Source: Burkholderiaceae bacterium (lineage in GTDB: Bacteria; Pseudomonadota; Gammaproteobacteria; Burkholderiales; Burkholderiaceae_E). From it: 58,017 bases of DNA. Both the position numbers and the translations under genes were made by a program. Positions 43,577 to 54,100 of the stretch are shown one piece after another (within the stretch, counting starts at the first letter, position 1; each line of letters begins with the position of its first letter). Under the pieces are notes generated by a model. The model made no database searches. It was not told the DNA's origin and worked only from the letters and a program-made list of their open reading frames with translations. The DNA is taken from the NCBI GenBank assembly GCA_900299025.1, contig OMIE01000115.1, positions 1-58,017 on the forward strand. The letters run 5' to 3'.

Positions 43577-43957
43577 ATGGATATAAGAAAACTTCAGCGG
43601 GTCATCGTCGATGCGCTTGAGGATGTCAAGGCACAAGATATTAAAGTCTATAACACCAGTGCTCAAAGTGACCTTTTTGATCGGGTTGTGATCGCGAGCG
43701 GTACCTCAAACCGCCAGACGAAAGCACTCGCATGGCGTGTTGCACAACAAGTCAAAGCAGCTGGCGGCGAGATTCTTGCCGTAGAAGGCGAGGCAACTGG
43801 CGAATGGGTCTTGGTTGATGCGGGAGATGCCATCGTACACATTATGCAGCCGGCAATTCGCAGCTATTACCGGCTCGAAGAAATTTGGGGTGACAAACCG
43901 GTACGTATAAAACTTGGCACAACGGCAAGCCGCCGTGCCAAGGAAAGCGATGCTTAA
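43577..43957 (+). CDS. rsfS: ribosome silencing factor RsfS
   Basis: A 126-residue RsfS (Iojap) with VIVDALEDVKAQDIKVYN, VIASGTSNRQTKALAWRVAQQV, GEATGEWVLVDAGDAIVHIM and YYRLEEIWGD. It binds ribosomal protein L14 and prevents 30S joining during starvation. It follows nadD by 9 bp in the conserved nadD-rsfS-rlmH order. An in-frame ATG with AAGGAA upstream supports this start. Confidence 0.96.
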   Translation: MDIRKLQRVIVDALEDVKAQDIKVYNTSAQSDLFDRVVIASGTSNRQTKALAWRVAQQVKAAGGEILAVEGEATGEWVLVDAGDAIVHIMQPAIRSYYRLEEIWGDKPVRIKLGTTASRRAKESDA

Positions 43958-44034
43958 CAAATCTCATGGCTTGCCAGACAATCGCTTGGTGACCTACCCG
44001 ACCATGCCGACATGTGTTGTCCGCTAATGAGCAG

Positions 44035-44508
44035 ATGCGCAGTCTCGTATTAACGGTAGGGCATAAACCTGCCTCTTGGATCGATGAGGCGTGTAAGCAA
44101 TACAGCGAGCGCTTGCCCAGGGAGTGGCAAATCCAATGGCGCGAACTTCGCGCTGAGCCCCGCAAATCAAATAGCTCGACGCTCCAATGCATGCTGCAAG
44201 AGGCTCAGCGTATTGAAACTTCGCTTCAGACCGGCAAATTTTTGATGGTTGCACTTGATGAACGCGGCCGCAGTCTTTCTTCGGTTGAGTTTGCCGCTCA
44301 ATGCAAACAATGGCACGAACAAGCCGAGGAGCCAGCCTTTGTGATTGGCGGCGCAGATGGCTTGCATCCCAGTATCCGCGATAAAGCCCGATTTGTCTTA
44401 AGGCTCTCCCATATGACCTTGCCACATGGCCTTGTAAAGGTACTTATTGCCGAGCAATTGTTTCGCGCATGGTCTATTCTTCAGCAACACCCCTACCATC
44501 GCGCCTAA
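44035..44508 (+). CDS. rlmH: 23S rRNA pseudouridine1915 N3-methyltransferase
   Basis: A 157-residue RlmH, a SPOUT methyltransferase, with LVLTVGHKPASWIDEACKQYS at the N-terminus, ALDERGRSLSSVEFA, FVIGGADGLHPSI and LSHMTLPHGLVKVLIAEQLFRAWSI. It methylates pseudouridine 1915 in helix 69. The ATG at 44035 gives the normal family length; a longer frame from TTG 44014 adds seven unlikely residues. Confidence 0.95.
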   Translation: MRSLVLTVGHKPASWIDEACKQYSERLPREWQIQWRELRAEPRKSNSSTLQCMLQEAQRIETSLQTGKFLMVALDERGRSLSSVEFAAQCKQWHEQAEEPAFVIGGADGLHPSIRDKARFVLRLSHMTLPHGLVKVLIAEQLFRAWSILQQHPYHRA

Positions 44509-44516
44509 CAAAGCTT

Positions 44517-45113
44517 GTGACTGACCTTCCGATTTATCTCGCATCAAAAAGCCCAAGAAGGCTTGAATTGCTACAATTTTTGCCGGTTTCGGTAGCATTG
44601 CTTTTGCCGCAAGACGACGAAGATGCAGAAGCTCTCGAAGCGAATCGCGACAGCGAATCACCAGGCGATTACGTCAAACGCGTTGTCCATGCAAAAGCAC
44701 TTGCCGCGCTTGCGCGCATGAAGGCGCAGGCCCTGCCGAAACGGCCCATCCTAGTTGCTGATACCACGGTTGCCCTCGGTGGTCGGATTCTCGGCAAGCC
44801 CAAAGACGCCGATGAAGCCATCAACATGCTACAAGATTTATCCGGACGACGGCATCGCGTAATCACTTCGGTAGCTTGTGTAAAAACCTCAGAGCGTATC
44901 CTTGTGCGCACTGAGGTCGCCAAGGTGTGGTTCGCTCGTCTTCGTGACCATGAGATTCGTGCCTATGTCGCAAGCGGTGACCCAATGGATAAAGCAGGGG
45001 CTTATGGCATTCAGGGCCAGGCAGGAAGCTTTGTAAGACGAATCGAAGGCACGCAAAGTGGGATCATGGGTTTGCCCTTGTACCTCACGGCCAAAGTTTT
45101 GGGACTGCGCTAG
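44517..45113 (+). CDS. maf: Maf family nucleoside triphosphate pyrophosphatase
   Basis: A Maf/YceF/YhdE protein of 198 residues from GTG 44517. It has LASKSPRRLELL, GDYVKRVVHAKALAA, ILVADTTVALGGRILGKP, YVASGDPMDKAGAYGIQG and GIMGLPLYL. It removes non-canonical or methylated nucleotides from the pool. An ATG at 44469 gives a 214-residue form overlapping rlmH by 40 bp. I prefer the GTG because it sits just before the conserved LPIYLASKSPRR. Neither has a clear ribosome binding site. Confidence 0.93.
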   Translation: MTDLPIYLASKSPRRLELLQFLPVSVALLLPQDDEDAEALEANRDSESPGDYVKRVVHAKALAALARMKAQALPKRPILVADTTVALGGRILGKPKDADEAINMLQDLSGRRHRVITSVACVKTSERILVRTEVAKVWFARLRDHEIRAYVASGDPMDKAGAYGIQGQAGSFVRRIEGTQSGIMGLPLYLTAKVLGLR

Positions 45114-45116
45114 ACG

Positions 45117-46601
45117 ATGCTTGAAGAACTCCTGATTCATGCCTGTTCGCACGAGACACGAGTCGCCCTGGTACGGCAAGGCGCCGTGCAAGAAGTATTC
45201 ATCGAGCGCGCCGTCACAAGAGGCCTTGTTGGCAATATTTATCTCGGCAAGGTCAACCGAGTCCTGCCGGGTATGCAATCTGCATTTATTGATATCGGTC
45301 TAGAACGCGCAGCGTTCTTACATGTTGCCGATCTCTGGCAGGCACGCCAGCTCGGTGCTAGGCAAGAGCAGCGTGATGAACAACGATTAAGCGCGATACA
45401 AATCGAAAAAACGCTCTTTGTGGGGCAACCGCTTTTGGTCCAGGTGATCAAGGACCCACTTGGTACAAAAGGCGCAAGACTCTCTACCCAAATCAGTATT
45501 GCCGGGCGACTCCTTGTCTACCTGCCTCAATCAAAGCATATTGGCATCTCGACCCGCATCGACCAGGAAAGCGATCGCGAGGGTTTGCGTCAGCGCATTC
45601 TTAACCTGATGCCAGCTGAAGAACGCGGTGGGTTTATCGTCCGCACTTCGGCTGAGCAAGCAGACGACGAAGCCCTGGCTATCGATATCGCTTATCTTAG
45701 GCAGCGCTGGCAGGAAATACTAGGTTTGAGTCAACAGCTTCCTGCAAGCTCGCTGCTTTATCAGGAGTTAAGCCTTAGCGAACGCTGTCTGCGCGATGTG
45801 GTCGGCGAATCGACAGCAAGCGTTCGCGTGGATCAGCCAAGCGAGCTCGAGCATTTGAGTCGCTTTGCGCGCGCCTACATGCCTGGCGTGGAGGAAAAAA
45901 TTCGCTTGTATCGCGGTGATAGACCAATTTTTGATTTATATAACATTGAAGCAGAAATCGACCGTGCACTTGCCCGACGAGTCGATCTGAAATCGGGTGG
46001 CTACCTGATGATCGATCAGACGGAGGCATTAACAACCGTTGATGTCAACACCGGAGGCTATGTCGGCGGAAAAAATTTTGACGATACAGTTTTCAAGACC
46101 AATATGGAAGCAGCCCATGCCATTGCCAGGCAGCTTCGGCTGCGTAACCTTGGCGGCATTATCGTTATTGATTTTATCGACATGCATCATGAGCACCATC
46201 GTGAGACTGTGCTGCATGAGTTAAGAAAAGCGCTCGCTAGCGACAGAACCCGTAGTTCGGTGCTTGGCTTCACAGGCCTAGGTCTTGTTGAAATGACACG
46301 CAAACGTACCCGGGAGTCGCTTGCCCATGTGCTGCGTGAAGCCTGTCCGATGTGTGAGGGCAAAGGTGAAGTAAAAACAGCCCGCAGCGTTTGCTATGAA
46401 ATTTTGCGAGAAATCCGACGTGAGGCCAGCCAGTTCGATCCAAAGGGCTTTCGCATCATCGCCAACCCTCAGGTCATTGATCTATTTCTTGATGAAGAAT
46501 CAGCAACGCTAGCTTGCCTTAGCGAAGACATCGGAAAGCCGGTTTCACTGGTTGTGGAGGCGAGCTATAGCCAAGAGCACTACGATATCGTGCTGAGCTA
46601 G
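45117..46601 (+). CDS. rng: ribonuclease G
   Basis: A 494-residue RNase G. It has an S1-type RNA-binding part (GNIYLGKVNRVLPGMQSAFIDIG), the catalytic region TTVDVNTGGYVGGKNF and GGIIVIDFIDM with the metal-binding aspartates, the C-terminal zinc link CPMCEGKGE, and no long RNase E-type scaffold tail. It processes 16S rRNA 5' ends and decays some mRNAs. It starts 3 bp after maf and ends the housekeeping block. Confidence 0.96.
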   Translation: MLEELLIHACSHETRVALVRQGAVQEVFIERAVTRGLVGNIYLGKVNRVLPGMQSAFIDIGLERAAFLHVADLWQARQLGARQEQRDEQRLSAIQIEKTLFVGQPLLVQVIKDPLGTKGARLSTQISIAGRLLVYLPQSKHIGISTRIDQESDREGLRQRILNLMPAEERGGFIVRTSAEQADDEALAIDIAYLRQRWQEILGLSQQLPASSLLYQELSLSERCLRDVVGESTASVRVDQPSELEHLSRFARAYMPGVEEKIRLYRGDRPIFDLYNIEAEIDRALARRVDLKSGGYLMIDQTEALTTVDVNTGGYVGGKNFDDTVFKTNMEAAHAIARQLRLRNLGGIIVIDFIDMHHEHHRETVLHELRKALASDRTRSSVLGFTGLGLVEMTRKRTRESLAHVLREACPMCEGKGEVKTARSVCYEILREIRREASQFDPKGFRIIANPQVIDLFLDEESATLACLSEDIGKPVSLVVEASYSQEHYDIVLS

Positions 46602-46632
46602 GCTACCTACTCGCCCACGATCGAATGATCGC

Positions 46633-47223
46633 TTACTTCGAGGAAGACTTATCCCGCGGAACACGACCTAATAAATAGAACTCTGGGTTGGGCATCATCC
46701 CCGACAGATTAGCCATCCGATTGCTCAACGCAAAAAAGGCTGCAATGGCTCCAATATCCCAAGCATCTTCGTCATTGAGTCCATGCTCATGAAGCATTTC
46801 GAAGTCGAGATCTTCAAGGGTATCGGATTCAAAAGCGACCTTCATCGCGAAGTCAAGAATGGCTCGTTGTCGCGGGGTGATGTCGGCTTTGCGATGGTTG
46901 ATCGCGATTTGGTCGGCCAGGAGCGGCTTTTTCTCAAAAATTCTCAATAAGGCGCCATGTGCGACCACACAATACAAGCATTGATTAGCAGCACTTGTCG
47001 CCACCACAATCATTTCACGCTCGCCCTTCGAGAGATTGCCCTCCTTGAGCATCAAGGCATCGTGATACGCGAAAAAAGCACGAAACTCAGCCGGCCGCCT
47101 TGCCAACTTTAAAAACACATGAGGTACAAAGCCCGACTTCTCCTGCACCTTGAGCATCATGTCGCGGATGTCGGCAGGTACTGAGTCGAGTGTAGGCAAA
47201 GGAAAACGTTCAGACATAGTCAC
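46633..47223 (-). CDS. peroxidase-related AhpD-like protein (carboxymuconolactone decarboxylase fold)
   Basis: A 196-residue protein of the uncharacterised peroxidase-related/AhpD-like family. The redox motif C82-LY-C85 followed by H89 (NQCLYCVVAHG) is the AhpD active-site signature. SGFVPHVFLKLARRP, LSKGEREMIVVATSAAN and LSNRMANLSGMMPNPEFY are family segments. It may reduce peroxides with a thiol partner. It is the last gene of an operon of LPS genes and overlaps the glycosyltransferase by 4 bp (ATGA), an unusual place for such a gene. Confidence 0.88.
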   Translation of the reverse strand: MTMSERFPLPTLDSVPADIRDMMLKVQEKSGFVPHVFLKLARRPAEFRAFFAYHDALMLKEGNLSKGEREMIVVATSAANQCLYCVVAHGALLRIFEKKPLLADQIAINHRKADITPRQRAILDFAMKVAFESDTLEDLDFEMLHEHGLNDEDAWDIGAIAAFFALSNRMANLSGMMPNPEFYLLGRVPRDKSSSK

Positions 47224-48053
47224 TTCTCCAAAGTAGATTGCGTTGATATAGCCTCAGCCGCAAGGCTGTAGCGCAAATAAGTACCCCAGGCGTTGGCCAG
47301 GGCGAGTCTTAAGCCGTTATAACCATCAAGAAAGCCCAAACGAAACACAAAACCCCGCGTGAAGGTCCAAATTGCATGCAAGACACCGTGCATAGGACCC
47401 ACCGAACCTCGTGATCGCATACGCGCCACGCTTAGTTCGGCGTAAAGCCGAGCCTTGGACATGGCATCGGCCCAGTCTTGGATCGACTGATGCAGCATAA
47501 GGCCAGACAATTCGCCCACTGGCCCTCGGACCTGCACCGACTCATGAACGGCGAGTTCTGAAAATCGCCCGCAGTCGCGGCGAAAAAGTCGAAGCACTTT
47601 ATCGCTGCGCCAATCACCAAAGCGCATATATTGACCTGCAAAACTCGATCGCCGCCTGAAGCGATAAGCATTCACGATGGCATGTGCTTGGACTTGCCCC
47701 ATGTCTTCCCGGATGTTGCCCGTTGCCTTATCGCTATCGGAACCTTCATGTTTGTCCAAACCAGTAACCCGACTGATCTCGGCACGTAAGCTCGCATCGA
47801 ATTGTTCGTCGGCATCGACCGATAAAACCCAATGACCTTGGGCAAGATCAAGCGCACGGTTTTTTTGAGGGCCAAATCCAGGCCAATCGGTTTGTAGCAA
47901 TTTGGCGCCGAATCGCTTGCAAATCGCTTGGGTCCCATCGGTTGAACCAGAATCGACCACAATCAATTCATCGTAGTCTGGCAGTGACCGAAGGCATTGT
48001 TCAATCAGCCCAGCCTCGTTGAGCGTGATGATAATCACTGAGAGGCGAATCAA
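47220..48053 (-). CDS. glycosyltransferase family 2, LPS core type (WaaE/KdtX-like)
   Basis: A 277-residue GT-A enzyme with SVIIITLNEAGLIEQCLRSL, VVDSGSTDGTQAI, the metal-binding DADEQF, FAGQYMRFGDWRSDKVLRLFRR and a C-terminal WTFTRGFVFRLGFLDGYNGLRLA. This pattern is typical of WaaE/KdtX-like transferases that add a sugar to the lipopolysaccharide inner core at the cytoplasmic membrane face. It overlaps the O-antigen ligase-like gene by 4 bp and follows msbA, supporting an LPS role. Confidence 0.9.
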   Translation of the reverse strand: MIRLSVIIITLNEAGLIEQCLRSLPDYDELIVVDSGSTDGTQAICKRFGAKLLQTDWPGFGPQKNRALDLAQGHWVLSVDADEQFDASLRAEISRVTGLDKHEGSDSDKATGNIREDMGQVQAHAIVNAYRFRRRSSFAGQYMRFGDWRSDKVLRLFRRDCGRFSELAVHESVQVRGPVGELSGLMLHQSIQDWADAMSKARLYAELSVARMRSRGSVGPMHGVLHAIWTFTRGFVFRLGFLDGYNGLRLALANAWGTYLRYSLAAEAISTQSTLEK

Positions 48054-49318
48054 GGCTTTATCCTTCCCTGCCTGCGTTCACGTCTTGGGCGGGGTTGACG
48101 CTGTTGGGGTTCGGCGCTTGCTGATGCCGATTCGGGCTTGGCCTGATTCGGTGCGCGCAAGCCTGAAAGACATAGCAGCATCAGAATCAGGAATAAGCGT
48201 GATGCTGCACCATCATGTGTCCAGGTGTTGAATACACTGCCAGCGATAAAACTTACAAGTAAGATCCGAAAAGCAACCGCTTCAAATCCTGTAAGCCAGG
48301 CTGCCGCTTGCCAAAGCGCTGCCAAAAGCCCCAGGAATAAAAATAAGCCAATCAGTCCCTGCTCGACTGCAATGAGCAGGTAACTGCTATGAGGATTAGC
48401 ACTGTTTGCAGGTCCCTGAACCTGCGGTTGCAAACCGCGATAAACCTCCGACCAACTGCCGATACCATGACCGATCAAGGGCCGGTCACGGATGGCTATG
48501 AGCGAAGCTCGCCAATAAACGGCACGCAATCCTTCACTGGTTTGTTGAGCCTGAGCTTGCTGCGCGGCGCCGTATCGATCGAAGTCAAGCGCGTCAGCGA
48601 ATCGGGCTTGCAAGGCTGGGTTGAGCATCAATGCCGCTAAAGCTAGCGGACCTGAAGCAGCAAGAATCGGTAGACGCCAAGGCTTAAGCGCAGCCGCGTA
48701 CCAAAACCCAACCGCAAGGCCTAATGCAAAGACCAAAAAGCCGGTTCGATTACCAATCATTAACAGCGGTAATCCAAGAGCAATTGCACAAACCCAACGC
48801 CAGCGTCCCTCTAACCAAACGAGCGATAACAGCGCAGCAAAGGCCAACATCCAAGTCGCCTGAATATTCCCATGGGGTATGCGCTTGTTCATGCATTCAT
48901 AAGCATGCGGATATGGAGCCCAATCCACCGTACAGTCAATACCGACGTAAATCGCCCAAAAAGCTACAATTAATTGAACGGCGATAAAAGCACGCCAAAT
49001 ACCGTGCCGGACGTCATCGGTCATCATGAATCCTGCTGCCGGAATCAAAATGAGCCAGCGCGACCAATCGGAGAGCGCAAGCAAAGGGCTGACGGCCTCT
49101 GACCATGCAAGCGTGACCAAACCCCAAAGGAGGAAGAGCATCGCCGATAACAACAACGGAAGTCGCGAAAAGCGCTGCTTCACAAGTGCAGGCTCAAGCG
49201 AGGCCAGACTTATAAGAAGCGTCACAGCAAACCCAAGTGATAAGCCAGCAATTCCAAAGCTGCCCATACAAATGGTGATCAGCAGACAAGACCCCCAGAC
49301 ACGACGCGCCAGATTCAT
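48050..49318 (-). CDS. O-antigen ligase/polymerase family membrane protein (WaaL-like)
   Basis: A 422-residue multi-pass protein with about ten to twelve membrane segments and the Wzy_C-type loop region near GHGIGSWSEVYRG and NPHSSYLLIAVEQGLIGL. This loop is typical of O-antigen ligases and related polymerases, which join sugar chains to lipid A-core on the periplasmic side. The C-terminus is a soluble Pro/Gln/Arg-rich tail. It begins 3 bp after msbA and overlaps the glycosyltransferase by 4 bp. Ligase versus polymerase cannot be settled from sequence. Confidence 0.85.
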   Translation of the reverse strand: MNLARRVWGSCLLITICMGSFGIAGLSLGFAVTLLISLASLEPALVKQRFSRLPLLLSAMLFLLWGLVTLAWSEAVSPLLALSDWSRWLILIPAAGFMMTDDVRHGIWRAFIAVQLIVAFWAIYVGIDCTVDWAPYPHAYECMNKRIPHGNIQATWMLAFAALLSLVWLEGRWRWVCAIALGLPLLMIGNRTGFLVFALGLAVGFWYAAALKPWRLPILAASGPLALAALMLNPALQARFADALDFDRYGAAQQAQAQQTSEGLRAVYWRASLIAIRDRPLIGHGIGSWSEVYRGLQPQVQGPANSANPHSSYLLIAVEQGLIGLFLFLGLLAALWQAAAWLTGFEAVAFRILLVSFIAGSVFNTWTHDGAASRLFLILMLLCLSGLRAPNQAKPESASASAEPQQRQPRPRRERRQGRIKP

Positions 49319-49321
49319 GCC

Positions 49322-51118
49322 TTACTTCCCTTCGCTTTCGTCTTCATTAGTCAGCTCACCCGCCTGGCAAAGTCTGGCGTACAGACCATCGCGTGCAAGC
49401 AAGCTATCATGGTCTCCGCTTTCGATAATCCGTCCGGCCTGCATCACAATGATTCTATCGGCATGAATGACCGTCGAAAGGCGATGTGCAATGGTGAGCG
49501 TTGTACGCCCCTTCATCAAGGTTTCAAGCGCAGTTTGAACCGCACGCTCTGACTCGGTATCAAGTGCCGAGGTAGCCTCATCCAGTATAAGAATGGGAGC
49601 ATTCTTCAAAAGCGCTCGGGCAATCGCAAGCCTTTGTCGTTGACCGCCTGATAATCGTGCGCCATTCTCGCCAATGAAACTATGGAGCCCTTGCGCTTGC
49701 GCATCGACCCAGTCGAGTAAATTCGCATGGCCAAGTGCCTCACGAATCGCCGCTTCGCTTGCGCCGCGCTGCGCGCCATAGGCAACGTTTGCTGCAATGC
49801 TATCGTCAAAAAGCCGCACATCCTGGCTGACAATTGCAATCTGTTGTCGTAATACTGATAGCGGTATCGTAGTGATATCGATATCATCGATTCGGATACA
49901 TCCTTGCTGCGGGTGGTAAAGCCGAGGAATGAGGTTGACAAGGCTGGTTTTTCCAGAGCCTGAAGGCCCTACCAAGGCAAGATGCTCGCCTGCTCTCAAG
50001 CTGAGGCTGATATCACGAAGCGCAGGCAAAGCCGCCCCTGGGTAACTGAGCTCAATACCCTCAAAACGCAAAGCACCTTGCAGCTTGGGCGCTTGTGCCT
50101 TGCCCTGATCCTTCTCTCTGGGCTCATCAATCAGTGCAAACACCGACTCGCAAGCGGTCAGCGTCGTTTGAATCGGGCCGCCAAGATTTGAGAGGTTTCT
50201 CAATGGTGCAAGCAACATCAAAAGCGCAGTCACAAAGGATACGAAACTTCCCACCGAGGATGAGGCCTGACGCGATTGCTCCATCGCAACAACCAAGACC
50301 ACCGAGACGGCAATAGCGGCGATCACCTGATTTGCGGGTGATCCGAGAGCGGCCATGGCGGAGAATCGTCGCGAAACCTGCCGCAGACGGTTGGTGACGA
50401 GCGCGAAACGCTCACGCTCCATGGGTTGTCCACCATCGACCTTAATAACCCGTTGGGCACCGATGCTCTCATCAACGCGTTGAGTGAGTTCGCCCATGGC
50501 TTTCAAATGATCAGCGCTAAGACGTCGAAGCCTGCGGTTAATACTCACCATGGTGACAGCAATCGCAGGTCCCATCGCAAGCATGATGAGGGTTAACGAC
50601 CAGTTAAGCCAAAAAAGCCAGACTAAGAGCCCCAAGACCGTGATCGAGTCACGCACCAAGATGCTGAGGCTTCTTGCACCTGCGCTCATCACTTGCGAAG
50701 CGTCGTGGGTGAAGCGCGAAATCAAAGGGCCGCTGCTGCTTTGATCAAAGCGCAAAGCTGGCAGATGTAATAAGGTTTCGTACATATCGCGGCGCAAGTC
50801 AGCCAATACATGCGATTCGACCCAACCCATACCTGTTGAGGCGGCAACCACGCAAAGACCCCGAATCAGCATCAGGCCAATCACTGCAATAGGCACCTGC
50901 CACAAATCGAGGTCGGCACCAGGGCCAAAGCCTCTATCAAGTCCTATCTTTAGCATCGCTGGGAGCAATGGCTCGGCAAGACCGGCAAGTGCCATGGCAA
51001 GCATCGATGCGCCCATAACCCATGCATAGGGTCGAAGATAGGCCAACAGACGTCGCCACACAGCAGGGGCAGGACGCTTCGGCCCTTGCGACAGGTCCGG
51101 CGCTTGGGTCGTGTTCAT
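49322..51118 (-). CDS. msbA: lipid A export ABC transporter (ATPase-permease)
   Basis: A 598-residue half-transporter. Six membrane helices span about 30-310 (WRRLLAYLRPYAWVMGASMLAMALAG, PLISRFTHDASQVM), followed by an ATPase with Walker A GPSGSGKTS, signature RLSGGQRQRLAIARALL, Walker B ILILDEATSALD and the switch histidine in IAHRLSTV. It flips lipid A-core across the inner membrane as a homodimer. It lies 7 bp after dnaE and directly before LPS genes, which supports the MsbA assignment. Confidence 0.93.
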   Translation of the reverse strand: MNTTQAPDLSQGPKRPAPAVWRRLLAYLRPYAWVMGASMLAMALAGLAEPLLPAMLKIGLDRGFGPGADLDLWQVPIAVIGLMLIRGLCVVAASTGMGWVESHVLADLRRDMYETLLHLPALRFDQSSSGPLISRFTHDASQVMSAGARSLSILVRDSITVLGLLVWLFWLNWSLTLIMLAMGPAIAVTMVSINRRLRRLSADHLKAMGELTQRVDESIGAQRVIKVDGGQPMERERFALVTNRLRQVSRRFSAMAALGSPANQVIAAIAVSVVLVVAMEQSRQASSSVGSFVSFVTALLMLLAPLRNLSNLGGPIQTTLTACESVFALIDEPREKDQGKAQAPKLQGALRFEGIELSYPGAALPALRDISLSLRAGEHLALVGPSGSGKTSLVNLIPRLYHPQQGCIRIDDIDITTIPLSVLRQQIAIVSQDVRLFDDSIAANVAYGAQRGASEAAIREALGHANLLDWVDAQAQGLHSFIGENGARLSGGQRQRLAIARALLKNAPILILDEATSALDTESERAVQTALETLMKGRTTLTIAHRLSTVIHADRIIVMQAGRIIESGDHDSLLARDGLYARLCQAGELTNEDESEGK

Positions 51119-51125
51119 AAGACCG

Positions 51126-54100
51126 TCAGTTGTAGACCACTTCGGCCTGACTACCTTGAAATTCGCTTTGTATCAACGCAAGCAAGGCATCATCGGGTCG
51201 AACCTTGCAATGTGGAGGCAACTTCAATTCACAGCTTGCGTTATTGTTATGATAACGAACAACAACCGAACAACCCTGCTGCCCCTCGGGTGCGCTAAAA
51301 AGCGTAAGCGCCTTTTTCAAGCGAATCGCATCGGCCTGAGCATTGAGCTCCAGTCGCAAGGAGCGCGCAAACTCGGCCCGAGCGCCTGATAGATCAAGCA
51401 TGCGGTCAACAACCAAACGCTGCCCCCCACTGTAATCATCGCGGCTCACCTTGCCATAAACGATGAGCAAGTCATCGACCTTCAAGATCTGCCGATGCTT
51501 ATCGATCGACTCGGCAAAAACTGCGGCCTCAAGCGTTGCGCTCGAATCATCAAGACTTATAAAAAGCATTTTCCCGCGACGGGTCATTTGTGTTCGCAGG
51601 GCCGTGACAATACCAGCTACCCACTGCCCCTGGGGTGCGGGGTGGATCTGCGCCAGCGGGGTTTTCGCAAAACGACGCACTTCGCTGGCATAGGCATGAA
51701 ATAAGTGCCCAGACAAAAAGAACCCTAATGCAAGCTTTTCTTCTTGGAGTCTTTGACGTTCGCTCCAGCTTGGCACTTTGAGATAGTGCATCTCAGTGGA
51801 CTGGTCGGGCTCTTGACCAAAGGCCTCGGCAAACAAACTTTCCTGTCCAAGGCTTGCAAGCGATTTTTCAGCCTCGTCCATGGCAAGTCCCACAGAGGCA
51901 AACGCTCGGGCGCGATCATGTTCAATCTCATCGAGCGCTCCGGCACGAATCATGGCTTCAAGCGTGCGTCGATTCACAATTCGCCTGTCCACCCGCTTGC
52001 ATAAATCGAATAAATGCTTAAAGCGCCCCTGGCTGCGCGCCGCAAGTAAGTGCTTGACTGCTGCCTCACCTGCACCCTTTACCGCGCCAAGTCCATAGCG
52101 GATCGCCGCCTTTCCCGCTTCATACACCGGCTCAAAACGCCAAGCCGAGGCATGGACATCAGGGGCAAGCAATTGAACACCGTTATGCTTTGTATCAGAT
52201 ACAAATAATTGAACCTTATCGGTATCGTCCATATCGGAAGAAAGCGTGGCTGCCATGAACTCGGCCGGATAGTGAGCCTTCAGCCAAGCCGTCTGATATG
52301 TGACCACAGCATATGCTGCGGTGTGAGACTTATTAAAACCATACTCTGCAAACATCGCCATCAAATCGAACAGTTTGTTTGCAAGCTCAAGTGCATAACC
52401 CTTGTTGATGGCGCCCTTAACAAAAATATCGCGATGCTGAGCCATCTCTTCAGGTTTTTTCTTACCCATGGCGCGGCGTAAGAGATCGGCACCGCCTAAG
52501 GTATAGCCGCCGATGATTTGTGCGATCTGCATTACCTGCTCTTGATAAACAATGACCCCGTAAGTGGGCTCAAGACAGGCCTGTAAATCGGGATGAAAAT
52601 AATCGATGCTTTGAACACCTTTTTTGCGCAAAATAAAGTCATCGACCATGCCCGAACCGAGCGGTCCGGGTCGATAAAGCGCTAAGACCGCAATGATGTC
52701 TTCGAAACGATCGGGTTCAAGCTTTTTCAATAGCTTTTTCATCCCCTCGCTTTCGAGTTGGAATATAGCGGTGGTGTTGGCTTGCCTGAGCACTTGATAA
52801 GCTGCGGGGTCGCTAAAGCCCTTAGTCGCCTGCTCGAGTTGAAAATCAGGATGACGCCGCCTGATGTATTCAATAGCGGTTTCGATAATGGTGAGGTTGC
52901 GTAAACCTAAAAAGTCAAATTTAACCAAGCCAACCGCTTCAACATCATCCTTGTCGAATTGACTGATCACTGCGGATTCGTCGCCGGGCTGGCGGTATAA
53001 GGGACAGAAGTCAGTGAGCTGACCTGGTGCGATCAATACGCCGCCAGCGTGCATCCCAACATTGCGGGTGATGTCTTCAAGCGGTTCTGCAAGCGCAAGA
53101 ATTTCACGTACTTCTTCCTCATCTTGTTCGCGCTGCTTAAGCAGCGGTTCGGCCTCTTTAGCCTTTGCAAGCGATAAGGGCTTATTTTGAACGACTGGTA
53201 TTAGTTTTGATAATTGATCACAAAAATTGTAGCCAATATCCAGGACTCGCCCGACATCTCTGATCACGGCCTTCGATGCCATGGTGCCAAAGGTTGCGAT
53301 CTGAGAAACAGCATCACTGCCGTATCGCTTGCGCACGTAATCGATCACCAATGAACGTTTGTCCTGACAAAAATCGATATCAAAGTCAGGCATCGAAACC
53401 CGTTCAGGATTCAGAAAACGCTCAAAAAGTAAGGCATAAGGAATCGGATCCAAATCGGTGATGCCAAGTGCAAAGGCTACGAGTGAGCCCGCACCAGAAC
53501 CGCGCCCAGGTCCAACAGGAACTTGATGAGCTTTAGCCCAATTAATAAAATCTGCAACGATTAAGAAATAACCAGAAAAACCCATTTGAACGATGGTGTC
53601 ACACTCATACCGCAATCGCTCCTGATACGAGGGACGATGGGTGTCGCGCTCGCTTTGGTCGGGAAAACATTGCTTTAGACGATCCTCTAGGCCATGAGCG
53701 GCCTGCTCGCGCATGAAATCGTCGATCGTATAGCCGCTTGGTGTTGGAAAGTCGGGCAGATAAGCCTTGCCAAGCGTCATATTTAAACAGCAACGCTTAG
53801 CGATGCTGACCGCATTTGCAAGCGCTGAGGGTAAGTCAGCAAAGCGCTGCTGCATCTCCGACTGAGTTAAAAAGTATTGCGATTCGGTGAAGTTGCGCGG
53901 TCTGCGTGGATTGGCGAGCATTTCGCCCTCGGCAATACAAACTCTTGCCTCGTGGGCCCTGTAAGCATCGCGCTCAATAAATTGCACCGGATGTGTGGCC
54001 ACCAGCGGTAGTTGGGTTGCCAGCGCCAAGTGGGCGCAATCGCGGACATAGGCATCGTCACCTTCACCACCGCGCCGCCAAACTTCGAGAAAAAAACACT

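Noticed and set aside
46617-46632. CGATC-GAAT-GATCG hairpin between rng and the AhpD-like gene
   Set aside because: Only a 5-bp stem with no T-run on either strand; too weak to call a terminator.
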